The notes under the pieces: model-generated
Database searches by the model: none
Told to the model about the DNA's origin: nothing
Seen by the model: the letters and a program-made list of their open reading frames with translations, nothing else
In this document: piece by piece, positions 8,148 through 17,994 of the stretch
How positions within the stretch are numbered: position 1 is the stretch's first letter
How the letters are laid out: the number at the start of each line of letters is the position of its first letter
Made by a program: the position numbers and the translations under genes
Assembly (NCBI RefSeq): GCF_003171675.1
Contig: NZ_QFZQ01000007.1
Span: 62,001-126,000, forward strand
DNA length: 64,000 nt
From: Reichenbachiella versicolor
GTDB taxonomy: Bacteria > Bacteroidota > Bacteroidia > Cytophagales > Cyclobacteriaceae
Direction of reading: 5' to 3'

Positions 8148-8580
8148 TCGTCTGAGTACGCCAATTATTTTTCTTTCTCCAAGTACAGTGACTTGGAGCT
8201 CGTAGATTTTTCAGATTGAGTAATCCAACTGGCGAGAACGAAAAAAAAAGTTTTTTTTGAAAAATCAGCCCGCGAGAAGCTCGTAGATTTTTTTTATCGA
8301 AAAATCCACCCTGAATAAAGAGAAAAAAAAATTTATGAGGAGTAATCAGTACAGAGTAGACCAAAAAATAATTTTTTCGCATTAATCCACACTGCGCAGA
8401 GCTCATGGATTTTTTACGCGCTTCAAGTCAGTAGATGTCGTCAAAAGAAATTTTTTTGGATAAAAAATACGACAGGAATGCTACAAAAAAACTCAAAAAG
8501 GAGACTCGAAAGAGAGAAATAGCTTGATGAAAAGCTTAAATCTTTATCTCAGAGTGAAATAGAAAGAAATTTAATTTCAA
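8110..8580. repeat. Degenerate 40-41-bp periodic array with phased A/T tracts
   Basis: The element AGCTCGTAGATTTTT occurs at 8197, 8278 and (as AGCTCATGGATTTTTT) 8400, i.e. 2 and 5 periods of ~40.6 bases from the first. AATC(C/A) cores lie at 8222, 8263, 8303, 8344 and 8384, spacings 41, 40, 41, 40. Every unit carries a long A or T tract. Weaker units can be traced out to about 8116 and 8561 at the same phase. No spacers or conserved full repeats exist, so it is not CRISPR; alternating 40/41 spacing breaks any reading frame. A perfect 8-base inverted repeat (CTCCAAGT/ACTTGGAG, 8177-8198) lies within. The stretch fills almost the whole gap before the LytS-type kinase. Confidence 0.7.
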
Positions 8581-8612
8581 GCTGACACTGGTAGCGATTA
8601 TTCTGATTAACA

Positions 8613-9719
8613 ATGAATAAACAACAAACCTTAGATTTGTCAAGGATGAAAAATACAGAATATCACATGTACAAAGGGGGGAAGAAGATGCTCTTCAAAG
8701 TAGTAGCCTTACCATTGGTTGGTAGCATTATTATTGCCTTTGGCTTCTGTCCCAACTGTCTCCAAACCGGACACTATGAAGAGTATATTGTCAATGTCTT
8801 CTTTTCATTTGTGCTATGGAATGCAATAAGCATGGGTAGCTATGTTTTTGTCGTCAAGCCATTGGACAAATATTTACCATGGCTTGAGTACCCTGTAGCA
8901 AGAACAATCATGAGTATAGTCATGAGCATATCTTATGTCACCATCATTCTACTTGTACTTTACTACATATTGTTAGAGGTATACTACGGCTTTGACTTCT
9001 TTCATTTACTCAATAATGGGAAGCTTACTAAACCCATCATCTACTCTACTTTGATTGCAATATTTATTTCTCTCTTCTTTCATGCTAGAGGTTTCTTCTT
9101 TGCATTTAGAGAGGCGGCAGTTCAAAACGAAAAACTTAAAACTGAAAGTATCAACGCTAAGTTTGAGTCTCTCAAAACTCAGGTAAATCCACACTTTTTA
9201 TTCAATAGCTTAAATGCACTGACCATGCTAGTAGAAGATAAAAGCGACGGTGCTGTTGACTTTATTCAGAAACTATCAGGCGTATATCGTTATGTCTTAC
9301 AGCAATCTGACCAAGAATTGGTTTCATTGGTCGAAGAACTAGACTTTGTTCATTCTTATGTTGACTTACACGAAATACGTTTTGGTGAAAACTTCAAAGT
9401 AGATTTTATCCAAAATGAGTCAATCAACGATACTCAAATGATACCTCCGCTTGCTCTGCAGCTATTGATTGAAAACAGTATCAAACACAATGAAATCTCT
9501 TCAGACCGACCATTGAACGTCCAAGTAACTATAGAGAACAATGCAATCATTGTCACTAATAATATCAACCCGATCCGAGTAGAAAAGAGAGATTCTACTC
9601 AACTAGGCTTGAAAAATCTACAACTGCGATACAGTTTCCTGACCAATGAATCTGTTGAAATCAATCAAACCGAAAAGGAATTCTCTGTTAAACTACCAAT
9701 ACTTAATCCAAAATCATGA
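8613..9719 (+). CDS. LytS-type membrane sensor histidine kinase
   Basis: 368 residues. Four hydrophobic segments (~residues 27-160) precede a short coiled coil and the His_kinase domain with the phospho-acceptor motif NPHFLFNSLN (His194), then the ATPase region with IENSIKHNE and LGLKNLQLRY. This is the short, PAS-less LytS/YehU class. It overlaps the LytTR regulator by four bases (ATGA), so the pair is co-translated. Because it sits directly downstream of the TonB receptor operon it may sense envelope or uptake state, but the ligand is unknown. Upstream lies the 40-41-bp array, and no standard promoter is evident in it. Confidence 0.88.
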   Translation: MNKQQTLDLSRMKNTEYHMYKGGKKMLFKVVALPLVGSIIIAFGFCPNCLQTGHYEEYIVNVFFSFVLWNAISMGSYVFVVKPLDKYLPWLEYPVARTIMSIVMSISYVTIILLVLYYILLEVYYGFDFFHLLNNGKLTKPIIYSTLIAIFISLFFHARGFFFAFREAAVQNEKLKTESINAKFESLKTQVNPHFLFNSLNALTMLVEDKSDGAVDFIQKLSGVYRYVLQQSDQELVSLVEELDFVHSYVDLHEIRFGENFKVDFIQNESINDTQMIPPLALQLLIENSIKHNEISSDRPLNVQVTIENNAIIVTNNINPIRVEKRDSTQLGLKNLQLRYSFLTNESVEINQTEKEFSVKLPILNPKS

Positions 9720-10456
9720 ATGCACTCATCGTAGAAGACGAAGTACTAGCAGCCAATAGACTAAAAAGAATGCTAGGTGAGGAAAAAGTAGACGTAATAG
9801 CTACTAAGGATACTGTCCGAAACACTGTTTCTTGGCTAGAAGAAAACCAATCAAGCATAGACCTCGCTCTGTTTGATATTCAACTGGCAGATGGATTGAG
9901 TTTTGAAGTATTCGAAAAAATGAATGTGAAATGCCCTGTAATCTTCACAACGGCGTATGATCAATATGCCATCAAAGCTTTTGAAGTCAATGGAATAGAC
10001 TACCTACTGAAACCGGTAAAAAAGGAAGACTTAGTACGTGCCATCAGTAAAGTAAAACCACAAGCTCCAACACTTAGTCCAGAACTAATCAATAGCCTCA
10101 TCAACACACAAAAAGACTACAAAAAGCAATTCGTCGTCAAAGTCGGTGAGCATATCAAAATGATCAAAACATCTGAAATATCTGCATTCACCAGTGAAGA
10201 CAAGGCCAATTACTTGATCAAAGAAGATGGGTCAAGAGTTTTGATAGATCAAACGCTAGACAAGGTAGAGAGCTTAATTGACCCAAAGGAATATTATAGA
10301 ATCAATCGAAAATTTATTATCAAGATGGATGCTATTCAGGATATTATCGCTTTCTCTGGAAGTAGACTGAAATTGACCTTGACGAATTTTGAATCACAAG
10401 ATCTACTTGTGGCAAGAGAAAGGGTCAAAGACTTTAAAAGCTGGTTGGAGACGTAA
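9716..10456 (+). CDS. LytTR-family response regulator
   Basis: 246 residues: receiver domain (~1-115) with the phospho-acceptor Asp54 in LALFDIQL, acidic pocket VEDE, and TTAYDQYAIKAFEVNGIDYLLKP at the 4-5-5 face; then a LytTR DNA-binding domain (~135-240) with the YRINRKFIIKMDAI strand region. LytTR proteins bind direct repeats with 10-helix-turn geometry upstream of targets. The gene is translationally coupled to the LytS-type kinase. Targets cannot be read from the sequence; the adjacent TonB receptor operon is the obvious candidate. Confidence 0.9.
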   Translation: MNALIVEDEVLAANRLKRMLGEEKVDVIATKDTVRNTVSWLEENQSSIDLALFDIQLADGLSFEVFEKMNVKCPVIFTTAYDQYAIKAFEVNGIDYLLKPVKKEDLVRAISKVKPQAPTLSPELINSLINTQKDYKKQFVVKVGEHIKMIKTSEISAFTSEDKANYLIKEDGSRVLIDQTLDKVESLIDPKEYYRINRKFIIKMDAIQDIIAFSGSRLKLTLTNFESQDLLVARERVKDFKSWLET

Positions 10457-10589
10457 ATCATTAATTCGAGCTTTTCAGTTAATTCCGATAATTCTCGTAA
10501 AGTCCCGATATCTGCACCCATTTTTCATCCAGTTTGCACTATAGTCAAGGCAATTTTGAATCTATTGTTTCCATAGTTCAATACACTCC

Positions 10590-12146
10590 ATGTACAAAGC
10601 TCTACATATATTTATAAGCGTCAGCCTTATCTCAATTATAAGCTGCCAAACAAAATCAGATTCCAATAAAAGATACTTCAGTACATCGGATTCCTCGCTA
10701 GTCCAATACCAAGTTCCAGAATGGTATATAGATGCTAAGCTAGGCTATTGGGTCACATGGGGAATATATTCCGTGCCAGCCTACGCTGGAGACCATGCTG
10801 CTGAATGGTATGGTAGATGGATGTACAATGTCTATGACAGTTCAGGAAATGACAAAGGGTACTCTTTTGACTCAAGAGGTCTGAAGACTGCGATGCATCA
10901 TCGTGAAAAGTATGGTGACCCTTCAGAGTTTGGTTACAAAGACTTCATTCCAATGTTTAAAGCCGAAAAATTCGATGCAGACGAATGGGCAGATTTGTTC
11001 CAACAAGGTGGTGCAAAATTCTTTACGATGATGGCCATGCATCATGATAACTTTTGTCTCTGGGACTCAGAAGAGCAGCACTTCAACTCTGTGAATATGG
11101 GGCCTCAAAAAGACTTTGTTAAAGCCATGAAAGAAGCTACCCAAGCTAGAGGTATGAAATTCGGAGTATCCAATCACTCTGCCTGGAACGGACATTTTTT
11201 TGAGTATAATCATAGAAATGGTTTCGATGGCTTGAAAAATGAAACTCAAAACCTCTATGGAAACGGCACTGTAGACTCAGCAGCGATCTGTCGCTGGTGG
11301 CGTATCACGACAGAGCTCGTCAATAAATATCAGCCAGACTTATATTACTTTGACTGGGGATGGAATATCAAACCATTTGCAGAAGAGCATAGAAGAAACT
11401 TTTTAGAATACTACTACAACAAAGCTATTGACTGGAACCGTGAAAGTTTCCCCTCTCCGGATGTAGTTATAAATTATAAAAACAGAAAAAAACTACCCGC
11501 AGGCTCTGCCGTACTAGATCTAGAACGAGGAGGAATGATAGAAAAAGAAGAACGAGTTTGGCAAAACGATACTTCATTAGGTCTACATAGCTGGAGTTAT
11601 TCACCTGATGAAGAATACCGATCCGCCAATCAAGTGATAGATATGCTAATGGACATCATTTCTAAAAACGGTATTTTATTGCTAAACATTGGTCCAAAAG
11701 CAGACGGCACTATTCCTCTTGAAGCTAAAATCCCAATCTTAGAAATTGGACAATGGTTAAATATAAACGGAGAAGCTGTATATGCTACCAGACCATGGGA
11801 AGTATTTGGTGACGGACCTACTACTCCAAGTGAAAAAATGCACGGTGATCAGGTTGAGTATTCTTCGGCAGATGTTCGATTTACTCAAAACAAGTCTGGA
11901 AATATTCTATACGCTACTTTTCTAGGTTACCCAGGTAAAGAAGCCATTTTAAAACAGTTAAATTCAATCGCGTTTGATATGTCTGAATTAAATAAAATCA
12001 CACTTTTAGGACTGAACCAAACCATTGACTTCACCCAAACTAAAAAGGGGTTGACACTTCATATTCCAACATCAGTTCAAAATTCTTCATTCGCATATTC
12101 ATTCAAATTAGAATTTATTAATAGTATTCCTCAATTGAACGACTAG
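10590..12146 (+). CDS. Alpha-L-fucosidase (GH29) lipoprotein
   Basis: 518 residues. The N-terminus carries a lipoprotein signal with lipobox SIISC, so the mature enzyme is anchored from about Cys19-20. The GH29 barrel is evident from KLGYWVTWGIYSVPAYAG, FFTMMAMHHDNFCLWDS, the nucleophile region LYYFDWGW (Asp255) and LLLNIGPKADGTIP. It releases terminal L-fucose from glycans by a retaining mechanism. Next comes a T9SS-exported beta-helix protein and then a convergent propeller sensor kinase, suggesting a small glycan-use locus for fucosylated (perhaps algal) polymers; that substrate is inference. Confidence 0.9.
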   Translation: MYKALHIFISVSLISIISCQTKSDSNKRYFSTSDSSLVQYQVPEWYIDAKLGYWVTWGIYSVPAYAGDHAAEWYGRWMYNVYDSSGNDKGYSFDSRGLKTAMHHREKYGDPSEFGYKDFIPMFKAEKFDADEWADLFQQGGAKFFTMMAMHHDNFCLWDSEEQHFNSVNMGPQKDFVKAMKEATQARGMKFGVSNHSAWNGHFFEYNHRNGFDGLKNETQNLYGNGTVDSAAICRWWRITTELVNKYQPDLYYFDWGWNIKPFAEEHRRNFLEYYYNKAIDWNRESFPSPDVVINYKNRKKLPAGSAVLDLERGGMIEKEERVWQNDTSLGLHSWSYSPDEEYRSANQVIDMLMDIISKNGILLLNIGPKADGTIPLEAKIPILEIGQWLNINGEAVYATRPWEVFGDGPTTPSEKMHGDQVEYSSADVRFTQNKSGNILYATFLGYPGKEAILKQLNSIAFDMSELNKITLLGLNQTIDFTQTKKGLTLHIPTSVQNSSFAYSFKLEFINSIPQLND

Positions 12147-12259
12147 AGAAAACCTAGTAAAAAGAATCGAAGTTTTCAGGGGGAAAATGGATTGGCTTAT
12201 TCATCTATTTGCTTCTATTATCATTTGAAGTTTATTAGTCAAGCACAAAAGATAAGACT

Positions 12260-14524
12260 ATGAAATTCATAACAGCCCTCGTACTGTCTTTGATAGTATT
12301 CTCTACGCAAGCGTCAGTAGTAGAAGTGTACGTTTCTGTCAATGGTAATGACGATACTGGAGATGGTACCTTAGCAAACCCTTACCGAACTATCCAAAAA
12401 GGTTCCAACATCCTATCCACTGGTGGCACTTGCTATATCATGGAAGGAACATATCGTGAAACAATTACAGTTAAGTACCCTAATCAAACCTTCACCAATT
12501 ACAATAATGAACAAGTAATAGTCACAGGGCTAGATATACTCCCTCCTACCCAATGGACTCTTTATAAAGATGGTATCTATCAAAACTCCTTCAGCGGATT
12601 TGAAACTCAATTCACAGAAGTATTCGCAGAAGGAGCGTACATGCATATGGCTCGCTATCCAAGCAAAACCAACGGAGATATGATGGACGTTCATTCCAAA
12701 GAAGGTGGATATGGGTACTGCATAGCTCACAATGCTATAGCTGATGAACCTACAAGAAAAGTAGAATTCCCTGATATGCCCTCTTTTCCTGCCAATCACT
12801 GGGAAGGAGGCTATTTCAAAGGAATCACAGGTTATACATGGATGAATCCACACGGAATTATCGCTGCCAGCTCTGGCACGCAACTCAGTGTCACCCCCAA
12901 ATTTAAACAGTGGATTCAAAATGAAAAACAAGTCCCCGGACATGGATGGGGCTATATATTTCACCTCAATGCTCTTGATATTGAAGGTGAATGGTACTGG
13001 AAAGATGACAAAATATACTTCAAACCACCATCTCAAGACATCTCAAAAATGATAATCGAAGCCAAAAAACGACAATGGGCATTCAAAACCTCAAAAAACA
13101 ATACGACCATAAAAGGATTGCACATCAAATCAGCAAGCATAGAAATCAAAGCCAACAACTGCCTAGTTGAGAATACAACCATTCGTTACCTATTTCCATA
13201 TTTCTATCGAAAAAGCTACAGTCACACATTCAAAGAACAAGGGGGGCTTTATATCAATGGAAACGATAACACCTACAAAGGGTGCTATGTTGCACACTCC
13301 TGGGGTAATGGGTTTTCCATCGAGTCTGGATCTGGAAATACCATTGAAAATTGCTTCATTGATCATATAGGATGGAATGCACAATTCACTTCCAGTATTC
13401 TAACTCATGCACGCAATACAACTATCACTCGATGTACAATGGGTGCCACTGGCAGGTTTCACATTAGATTTCAAAACAAAACAGACATTACCTATAGTGA
13501 CTTCTACGACTGTATGAAAATGGGACAAGATGCAGGATCTATTGAAGCTACTAGCGGTGGAGCATATGCTACCGTATTGGACATCGATGGTTCTGAAATT
13601 GCATATAATCATATCCATGATAGCAACACTCTTCCAAAACATCGAGAAGTAGAAGATGATAAACAGTTTGTTGTTGCACTATACATTGAAGATGTCGCTA
13701 ATTACACAGCACATCACAACCTCATCTGGAATTTCAAAACTAAACCTCGACACGATGGTGCTTTCGTATACCTTGGTCCTAGAAGAACCGAAATCTACGA
13801 CGTACATTATTACAACAATACAGTCTGGAACTGCGACTGGCGAATAAGAATCTGGAATCGTGACAAAATGGGAAACATTAGAGATACGAAATTCTATAAC
13901 AACCTGATGGACTCTAGAATGATAGACGATGATGGAAATGGAGTAGATACTGATCTAATCCCTAAAATTGAGTTTAAGAATAATATAGATTTTTCAACTG
14001 CGGATGATCACTTTGTAGACAAGGAGTCAGATAAATTCTTCCTCACTTCTACTTCTTCAGCTATAGATGCAGGAATCGAAATTGCAGGTATCACAGATGG
14101 ATATAAAGGAGCTGCACCAGATATCGGAGCATTTGAGCATGGTGTTACTCCTTGGAGTGCTGGATCTGAAGTGACTATACCCGAATTCATTCAAAAAGAA
14201 GATGAAGATTTTGGTACTATTATGTCAACAGATGAAGAAGAAACAGACCCTGTAGAATTATCTATAGAGACTTCTCTCGTGAGCGGAGTTAATATCTATC
14301 CAAACCCTGTTACTGGAAATATTCTCCATGTCCAAAGCGACTATGTTAAAATTGATAAAATTGAAATTCTAGGACTAAATGGAAATGTGATTTTCTCTCA
14401 ATCAACACAAGGTACCTCTTTGGTAATTCCTCTTAACAATTACCTATCCAAAGGAATGTATCTAATGAGAATATCAACTAAAGATTTTACCCAAACATCT
14501 AAGTTGATTCTATCTCATCCATAG
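12260..14524 (+). CDS. Secreted right-handed beta-helix protein with type IX secretion sorting domain
   Basis: 754 residues: signal peptide (~1-18), a DUF1565-like entry (YVSVNGNDDTGDGTLANPYRTIQKG), a long parallel beta-helix (~270-560, repeats such as GLHIKSASIEIKANNCLVEN and NTIENCFIDHIG), a linker, and a C-terminal T9SS type A sorting domain (~680-754, VNIYPNPVTGNILHVQS ... SKGMYLMRIS). Beta-helix proteins of this kind include polysaccharide lyases and other glycan-acting enzymes, but catalytic residues cannot be assigned. The sorting domain shows export to the cell surface or medium. Its neighbours (fucosidase, propeller kinase) support a glycan role. Confidence 0.85.
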   Translation: MKFITALVLSLIVFSTQASVVEVYVSVNGNDDTGDGTLANPYRTIQKGSNILSTGGTCYIMEGTYRETITVKYPNQTFTNYNNEQVIVTGLDILPPTQWTLYKDGIYQNSFSGFETQFTEVFAEGAYMHMARYPSKTNGDMMDVHSKEGGYGYCIAHNAIADEPTRKVEFPDMPSFPANHWEGGYFKGITGYTWMNPHGIIAASSGTQLSVTPKFKQWIQNEKQVPGHGWGYIFHLNALDIEGEWYWKDDKIYFKPPSQDISKMIIEAKKRQWAFKTSKNNTTIKGLHIKSASIEIKANNCLVENTTIRYLFPYFYRKSYSHTFKEQGGLYINGNDNTYKGCYVAHSWGNGFSIESGSGNTIENCFIDHIGWNAQFTSSILTHARNTTITRCTMGATGRFHIRFQNKTDITYSDFYDCMKMGQDAGSIEATSGGAYATVLDIDGSEIAYNHIHDSNTLPKHREVEDDKQFVVALYIEDVANYTAHHNLIWNFKTKPRHDGAFVYLGPRRTEIYDVHYYNNTVWNCDWRIRIWNRDKMGNIRDTKFYNNLMDSRMIDDDGNGVDTDLIPKIEFKNNIDFSTADDHFVDKESDKFFLTSTSSAIDAGIEIAGITDGYKGAAPDIGAFEHGVTPWSAGSEVTIPEFIQKEDEDFGTIMSTDEEETDPVELSIETSLVSGVNIYPNPVTGNILHVQSDYVKIDKIEILGLNGNVIFSQSTQGTSLVIPLNNYLSKGMYLMRISTKDFTQTSKLILSHP

Positions 14525-14541
14525 CGACTCATTTGGATTGA

Positions 14542-14570
14542 AATAAGGCATGTATTAAGAATGCCTTATT
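14542..14570. terminator. Bidirectional terminator hairpin between convergent genes
   Basis: AATAAGGCAT (14542-14551) and ATGCCTTATT (14561-14570) form a perfect 10-base stem with a 9-base loop. It lies exactly between the beta-helix gene (plus) and the propeller kinase (minus). T-tracts on either side are short. Confidence 0.6.
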
Positions 14571-14573
14571 ATT

Positions 14574-17500
14574 CTAAGCTCTATCTATAGGCAAAACAAC
14601 AACAAAAGTAGTTCCTTGCCCTTCTTCAGACTCTAATTCAATTTTTCCCTGTAGAAGGTCAATTGCCTCTTTCACAATGTAAAGTCCTAAACCTGTTCCC
14701 TTAGAAGAAGAGGAGCCTCTGTAGAACATTTCAAATATTCGTGGCAAAACTACTTTTGAAATACCCCTTCCGTTATCAGAAATGAAGAGGAAATGATTTT
14801 CATTCTTTTGTTCATAGCTAATACTAACCCAACTGTTTTCTTTGCTCAAGTCACTATACTTGACAGCATTATTGATCAAATTGTTAATGATTATCTGAAT
14901 CCTAATCAAGTCAGAATTAATTTCTAGAGAGTCATCCAAATCTATCTGAAAATCAATCAAGGAAGCATTTTCCATATATTTAATACTCTCAACATGGTCG
15001 CTAACTATTCGATTCAAATTAATTTCCTCAAACTTTAGTTCAGTTCTAGAATTTCTACTGAATACTACAAACGTATCAATAACATTCTCCAGCTGCAGAA
15101 CACTTTTTTGTATGTAGTCAAAGTACTGTTTTGGATTCTTATATTTTTCATTAGCTACAATTCCAATTAGTCCTCTAATCGACTTTAGAGGAGCACTCAA
15201 CTCATGAGCAGTACTATATATAAACCTGTCTAACTGTGAGACAATAACATTGAGACGTTTAATAGTTTTCTTTAGCTCAGCAGTTTTATCATCTATCTTT
15301 TGCTCTAGATTATGATTAAGGTCATCAAGAAGTTGGTTTTGCTCTTTGATTTTTTTAGTTCGATCATCTACAGCCGTTTGCAATTTAAAGTTGGTTAAAA
15401 CCAATTGTCTTTCGCGAATTCTAGCGTATTGATAAATTGCAAAAATCATGAATATGATCATTCCAATATAGAACCAAGAAGTTCTCCAAAAAGGTGGTTG
15501 AATGGTAATTTTCAATTGTGCTCCCTCTTCATTCCATAGTCCCGTGTTATTCGAAGCCTTGACGTGAAACACATAATCTCCCGGTGGAAGATTAGTATAG
15601 GTTGCCTTCCTATTTCTAGAACTGGTAAAAACCCAATCCTCATCAAACCCATTTAATTTATAGGCATATTGATTTTTCCCTGGTCCAGTAAAATTAATCC
15701 CCACAAAGTCAAGAGTCAGCATATTTGACCTCCAATCCAGTACCAAAGTCCTGATACTATCACTATCAACAATTATGGATTTATCCCTTCTAATATTAAT
15801 ATCCTCACCAACGACATTGACATTGGTTATATACACAGGAGGCTCATTAGGGTTTTCTACGATTTTGGATGGAGCGAATCTACAATACCCATTAATTCCT
15901 CCAAAAAACAACTCCCCTTGATTAGTTCGAATCGAGGACTGAGGAAAAAATTCATCATGTACCAAACCATCCTCTTCATTATAGGTTGCAAACAACCCTG
16001 TTCTTTCATTATATCTTAAAATACCATCTACATATGATATCCAAATATTGTCGTGTACATCTACTTCCATCGATTGCAAATACATGGAAGGGAGTCCATT
16101 TTCACCTGTGTAATGCTTGAGTTGTTCAAAGTGTTCATCAAAAATAAAAAGTCCTTGATTATATGATAACACGTATATCTTACCAAAAACTGAGAATTTG
16201 ATGGTTAAAATTTCAGTCTCGTCTCCGCCTGCTATAGTTACTTGATCAAAGACTAATGTCTCCTCATTGAACTTATAAATAGTATTGAATCGAGTCGTAT
16301 AAACTTCCTCTCCATGAAAAAAAAACAACGTGGACAATCCTCTTAGAGGCATATCCTTATCAAAATTGACCGCCAATAGTTCCCCCTGCGTATCCAAGGT
16401 TAGAATTGTCCCAAATTGTGTAGCTATCCATAATCTACCTCTCGAGTCAAATTTCAAACTCCACAGAGCACCTTTATTCAACCATTCTTCTATCTCTTCT
16501 GAAAATTTTGCCTTTTGCAATTGCCCTTTATCTTTATCAAAGACATAAATTCCCTTGTCCCAAGTCATAATCCAGTAAAGACCATTTTGATCTCTATCTA
16601 TAGACCTAACTACCTCCGGTAATTCTACATTTGAAGACTTTATCATGCTCTGAAGTGAGGTAAAATCACCTGTCTTTAGATTAAAAGTTGTCACACCTCC
16701 TCCATCAGAGCCAATCCAGATATCATCATTATCATCTTCAAAAAAACAGCCGACAATCGTAGAGCAAAGGGCATCACTTTCCGAATTCCCCAATCTTTTA
16801 TATATCTGAAATTGTTCCTTCTTTGGATTATAATAATAGACTCCTGATCTTGAGGTTCCGACCCACAGAATTCCCTCATCATCTTTCGAAAAACAAAACA
16901 CACCTTCGGTTTCTAATTCTGGAATAGTTACTTTGTTTGTTTTTTTATCATACATATTCACTCCACCTTGGTCTACTGCGATCAACACATACTGATCATC
17001 TAACTCGACCATATTTCGTATGATACTCCCATTTGTCCCTCCTTCAGATAAGGTGGTAGGAACTTGATAAAACCGTTCTTTTTCAGGATCAAAATGAATA
17101 ACTCCCTGAGCTAAAGAACCAATCCAAACCAAATTGTTTTGGTCTACCATCAGTTTTTTATGATTAAAAAAACCAGGATCATGCTTTTCATCAGGTATAA
17201 ACCTTGACCTCTTCTTATTTGGCATTACTTCCCAAATACCATAATGATCTGAAACCAACCAATACCTACCCGTCAGATCTTCAGTAAAGCCTGTAAATTT
17301 CACGTTCGACATACCCGATGGAATAGATATAGGTACTCTTACAAATTTGTCATTGGCTTCGTCGTAGTAACAAATGCCCTCTCCACAGATTACCCATAGT
17401 CTATTTTGACTGTCTTCATAAAGTGTCATCACAAAGTTTCCTGGAAGTGACGAAGAATCCGTAGGATCATGATAATATCTTGTAAAAGTCTCTGTAGAGG

Positions 17501-17828
17501 CATCATACCTATTGACACCGTGCATGGTAGCTACCCAAAGTCTATCTTTATAATCTTCCCCTACCCATGTGATGAAATTGTTACTAAGTGATAGAGAATC
17601 ATATTGATGATAACCAAAGACCTTTACAGAATAGCTATCGTGACGAATCAAACCATGTCTACGCATACCTATCCACAGGTACCCCTCACTATCTCGGTGT
17701 ACTACTCGTACTTGATTATCAAAAGGTACTTCTGTCTTCAAAGGAGAAAAGCTCAACTTTGAGCCTCCAAACGCATCAATTGTAATTAAAAACGTAACAA
17801 TAAATATCCTTAGAAGATTTCTTACCAT
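14574..17828 (-). CDS. Two-component sensor with extracytoplasmic propellers (Reg_prop/Y_Y_Y histidine kinase)
   Basis: 1084 residues: signal peptide/anchor at the N-terminus, about 14 Reg_prop blades (~30-690; LWIGMRRHGLIRHD, LWVATMHGVNRYD, LWIGSLAQGVIHFD), a Y_Y_Y domain (~715-785, YAYKLNGFDEDWVFTSS), one membrane helix (~795-815), a coiled coil, HisKA with H-box STAHELSAPLKS (His875), and an HATPase_c domain (INNLINNAVKYSD, SDNGRGIS, GTGLGLYIVKEAI). Unlike the classical hybrid systems it lacks a receiver and an AraC-type output domain, so a separate response regulator is needed. Propellers of this family sense oligosaccharides in characterised Bacteroides proteins; neighbouring fucosidase and beta-helix genes fit that. 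Confidence 0.9.
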   Translation of the reverse strand: MVRNLLRIFIVTFLITIDAFGGSKLSFSPLKTEVPFDNQVRVVHRDSEGYLWIGMRRHGLIRHDSYSVKVFGYHQYDSLSLSNNFITWVGEDYKDRLWVATMHGVNRYDASTETFTRYYHDPTDSSSLPGNFVMTLYEDSQNRLWVICGEGICYYDEANDKFVRVPISIPSGMSNVKFTGFTEDLTGRYWLVSDHYGIWEVMPNKKRSRFIPDEKHDPGFFNHKKLMVDQNNLVWIGSLAQGVIHFDPEKERFYQVPTTLSEGGTNGSIIRNMVELDDQYVLIAVDQGGVNMYDKKTNKVTIPELETEGVFCFSKDDEGILWVGTSRSGVYYYNPKKEQFQIYKRLGNSESDALCSTIVGCFFEDDNDDIWIGSDGGGVTTFNLKTGDFTSLQSMIKSSNVELPEVVRSIDRDQNGLYWIMTWDKGIYVFDKDKGQLQKAKFSEEIEEWLNKGALWSLKFDSRGRLWIATQFGTILTLDTQGELLAVNFDKDMPLRGLSTLFFFHGEEVYTTRFNTIYKFNEETLVFDQVTIAGGDETEILTIKFSVFGKIYVLSYNQGLFIFDEHFEQLKHYTGENGLPSMYLQSMEVDVHDNIWISYVDGILRYNERTGLFATYNEEDGLVHDEFFPQSSIRTNQGELFFGGINGYCRFAPSKIVENPNEPPVYITNVNVVGEDINIRRDKSIIVDSDSIRTLVLDWRSNMLTLDFVGINFTGPGKNQYAYKLNGFDEDWVFTSSRNRKATYTNLPPGDYVFHVKASNNTGLWNEEGAQLKITIQPPFWRTSWFYIGMIIFMIFAIYQYARIRERQLVLTNFKLQTAVDDRTKKIKEQNQLLDDLNHNLEQKIDDKTAELKKTIKRLNVIVSQLDRFIYSTAHELSAPLKSIRGLIGIVANEKYKNPKQYFDYIQKSVLQLENVIDTFVVFSRNSRTELKFEEINLNRIVSDHVESIKYMENASLIDFQIDLDDSLEINSDLIRIQIIINNLINNAVKYSDLSKENSWVSISYEQKNENHFLFISDNGRGISKVVLPRIFEMFYRGSSSSKGTGLGLYIVKEAIDLLQGKIELESEEGQGTTFVVVLPIDRA

Positions 17829-17927
17829 TTAGTAACTATCCTGAGACAAAAGTTAATAAAACCGTGTCTCCTTGAAATGATTTACACTACACACTACCGT
17901 ATAAAATGAAGTTATGTATAACAAGTT

Positions 17928-17960
17928 AAAAAAAATAGGTTGACCTCTCGATCAACCTAT
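17928..17960 (-). terminator. Rho-independent terminator of the prfB-ppx-yihY-ppa cluster
   Basis: On the minus strand ATAGGTTGA, 8-base loop, TCAACCTAT is followed by a run of eight T (complement of 17928-17935). It sits 35 bases after the ppa stop. Confidence 0.85.
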
Positions 17961-17994
17961 CAATAAACTTAAGCTCTATTTTATATTTTACCTA

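Noticed and set aside
8083-8406. 107-codon minus-strand frame in the gap before the LytS-type kinase
   Set aside because: It only spans the A/T-tract array; its apparent internal repeat (KNLRA twice) is the DNA array seen in translation, and the 40/41-base steps would break the frame.
12530-13036. 168-codon minus-strand frame inside the beta-helix gene
   Set aside because: Shadow of the plus-strand gene, which has signal peptide, repeats and sorting domain; the opposite frame has no recognisable features.
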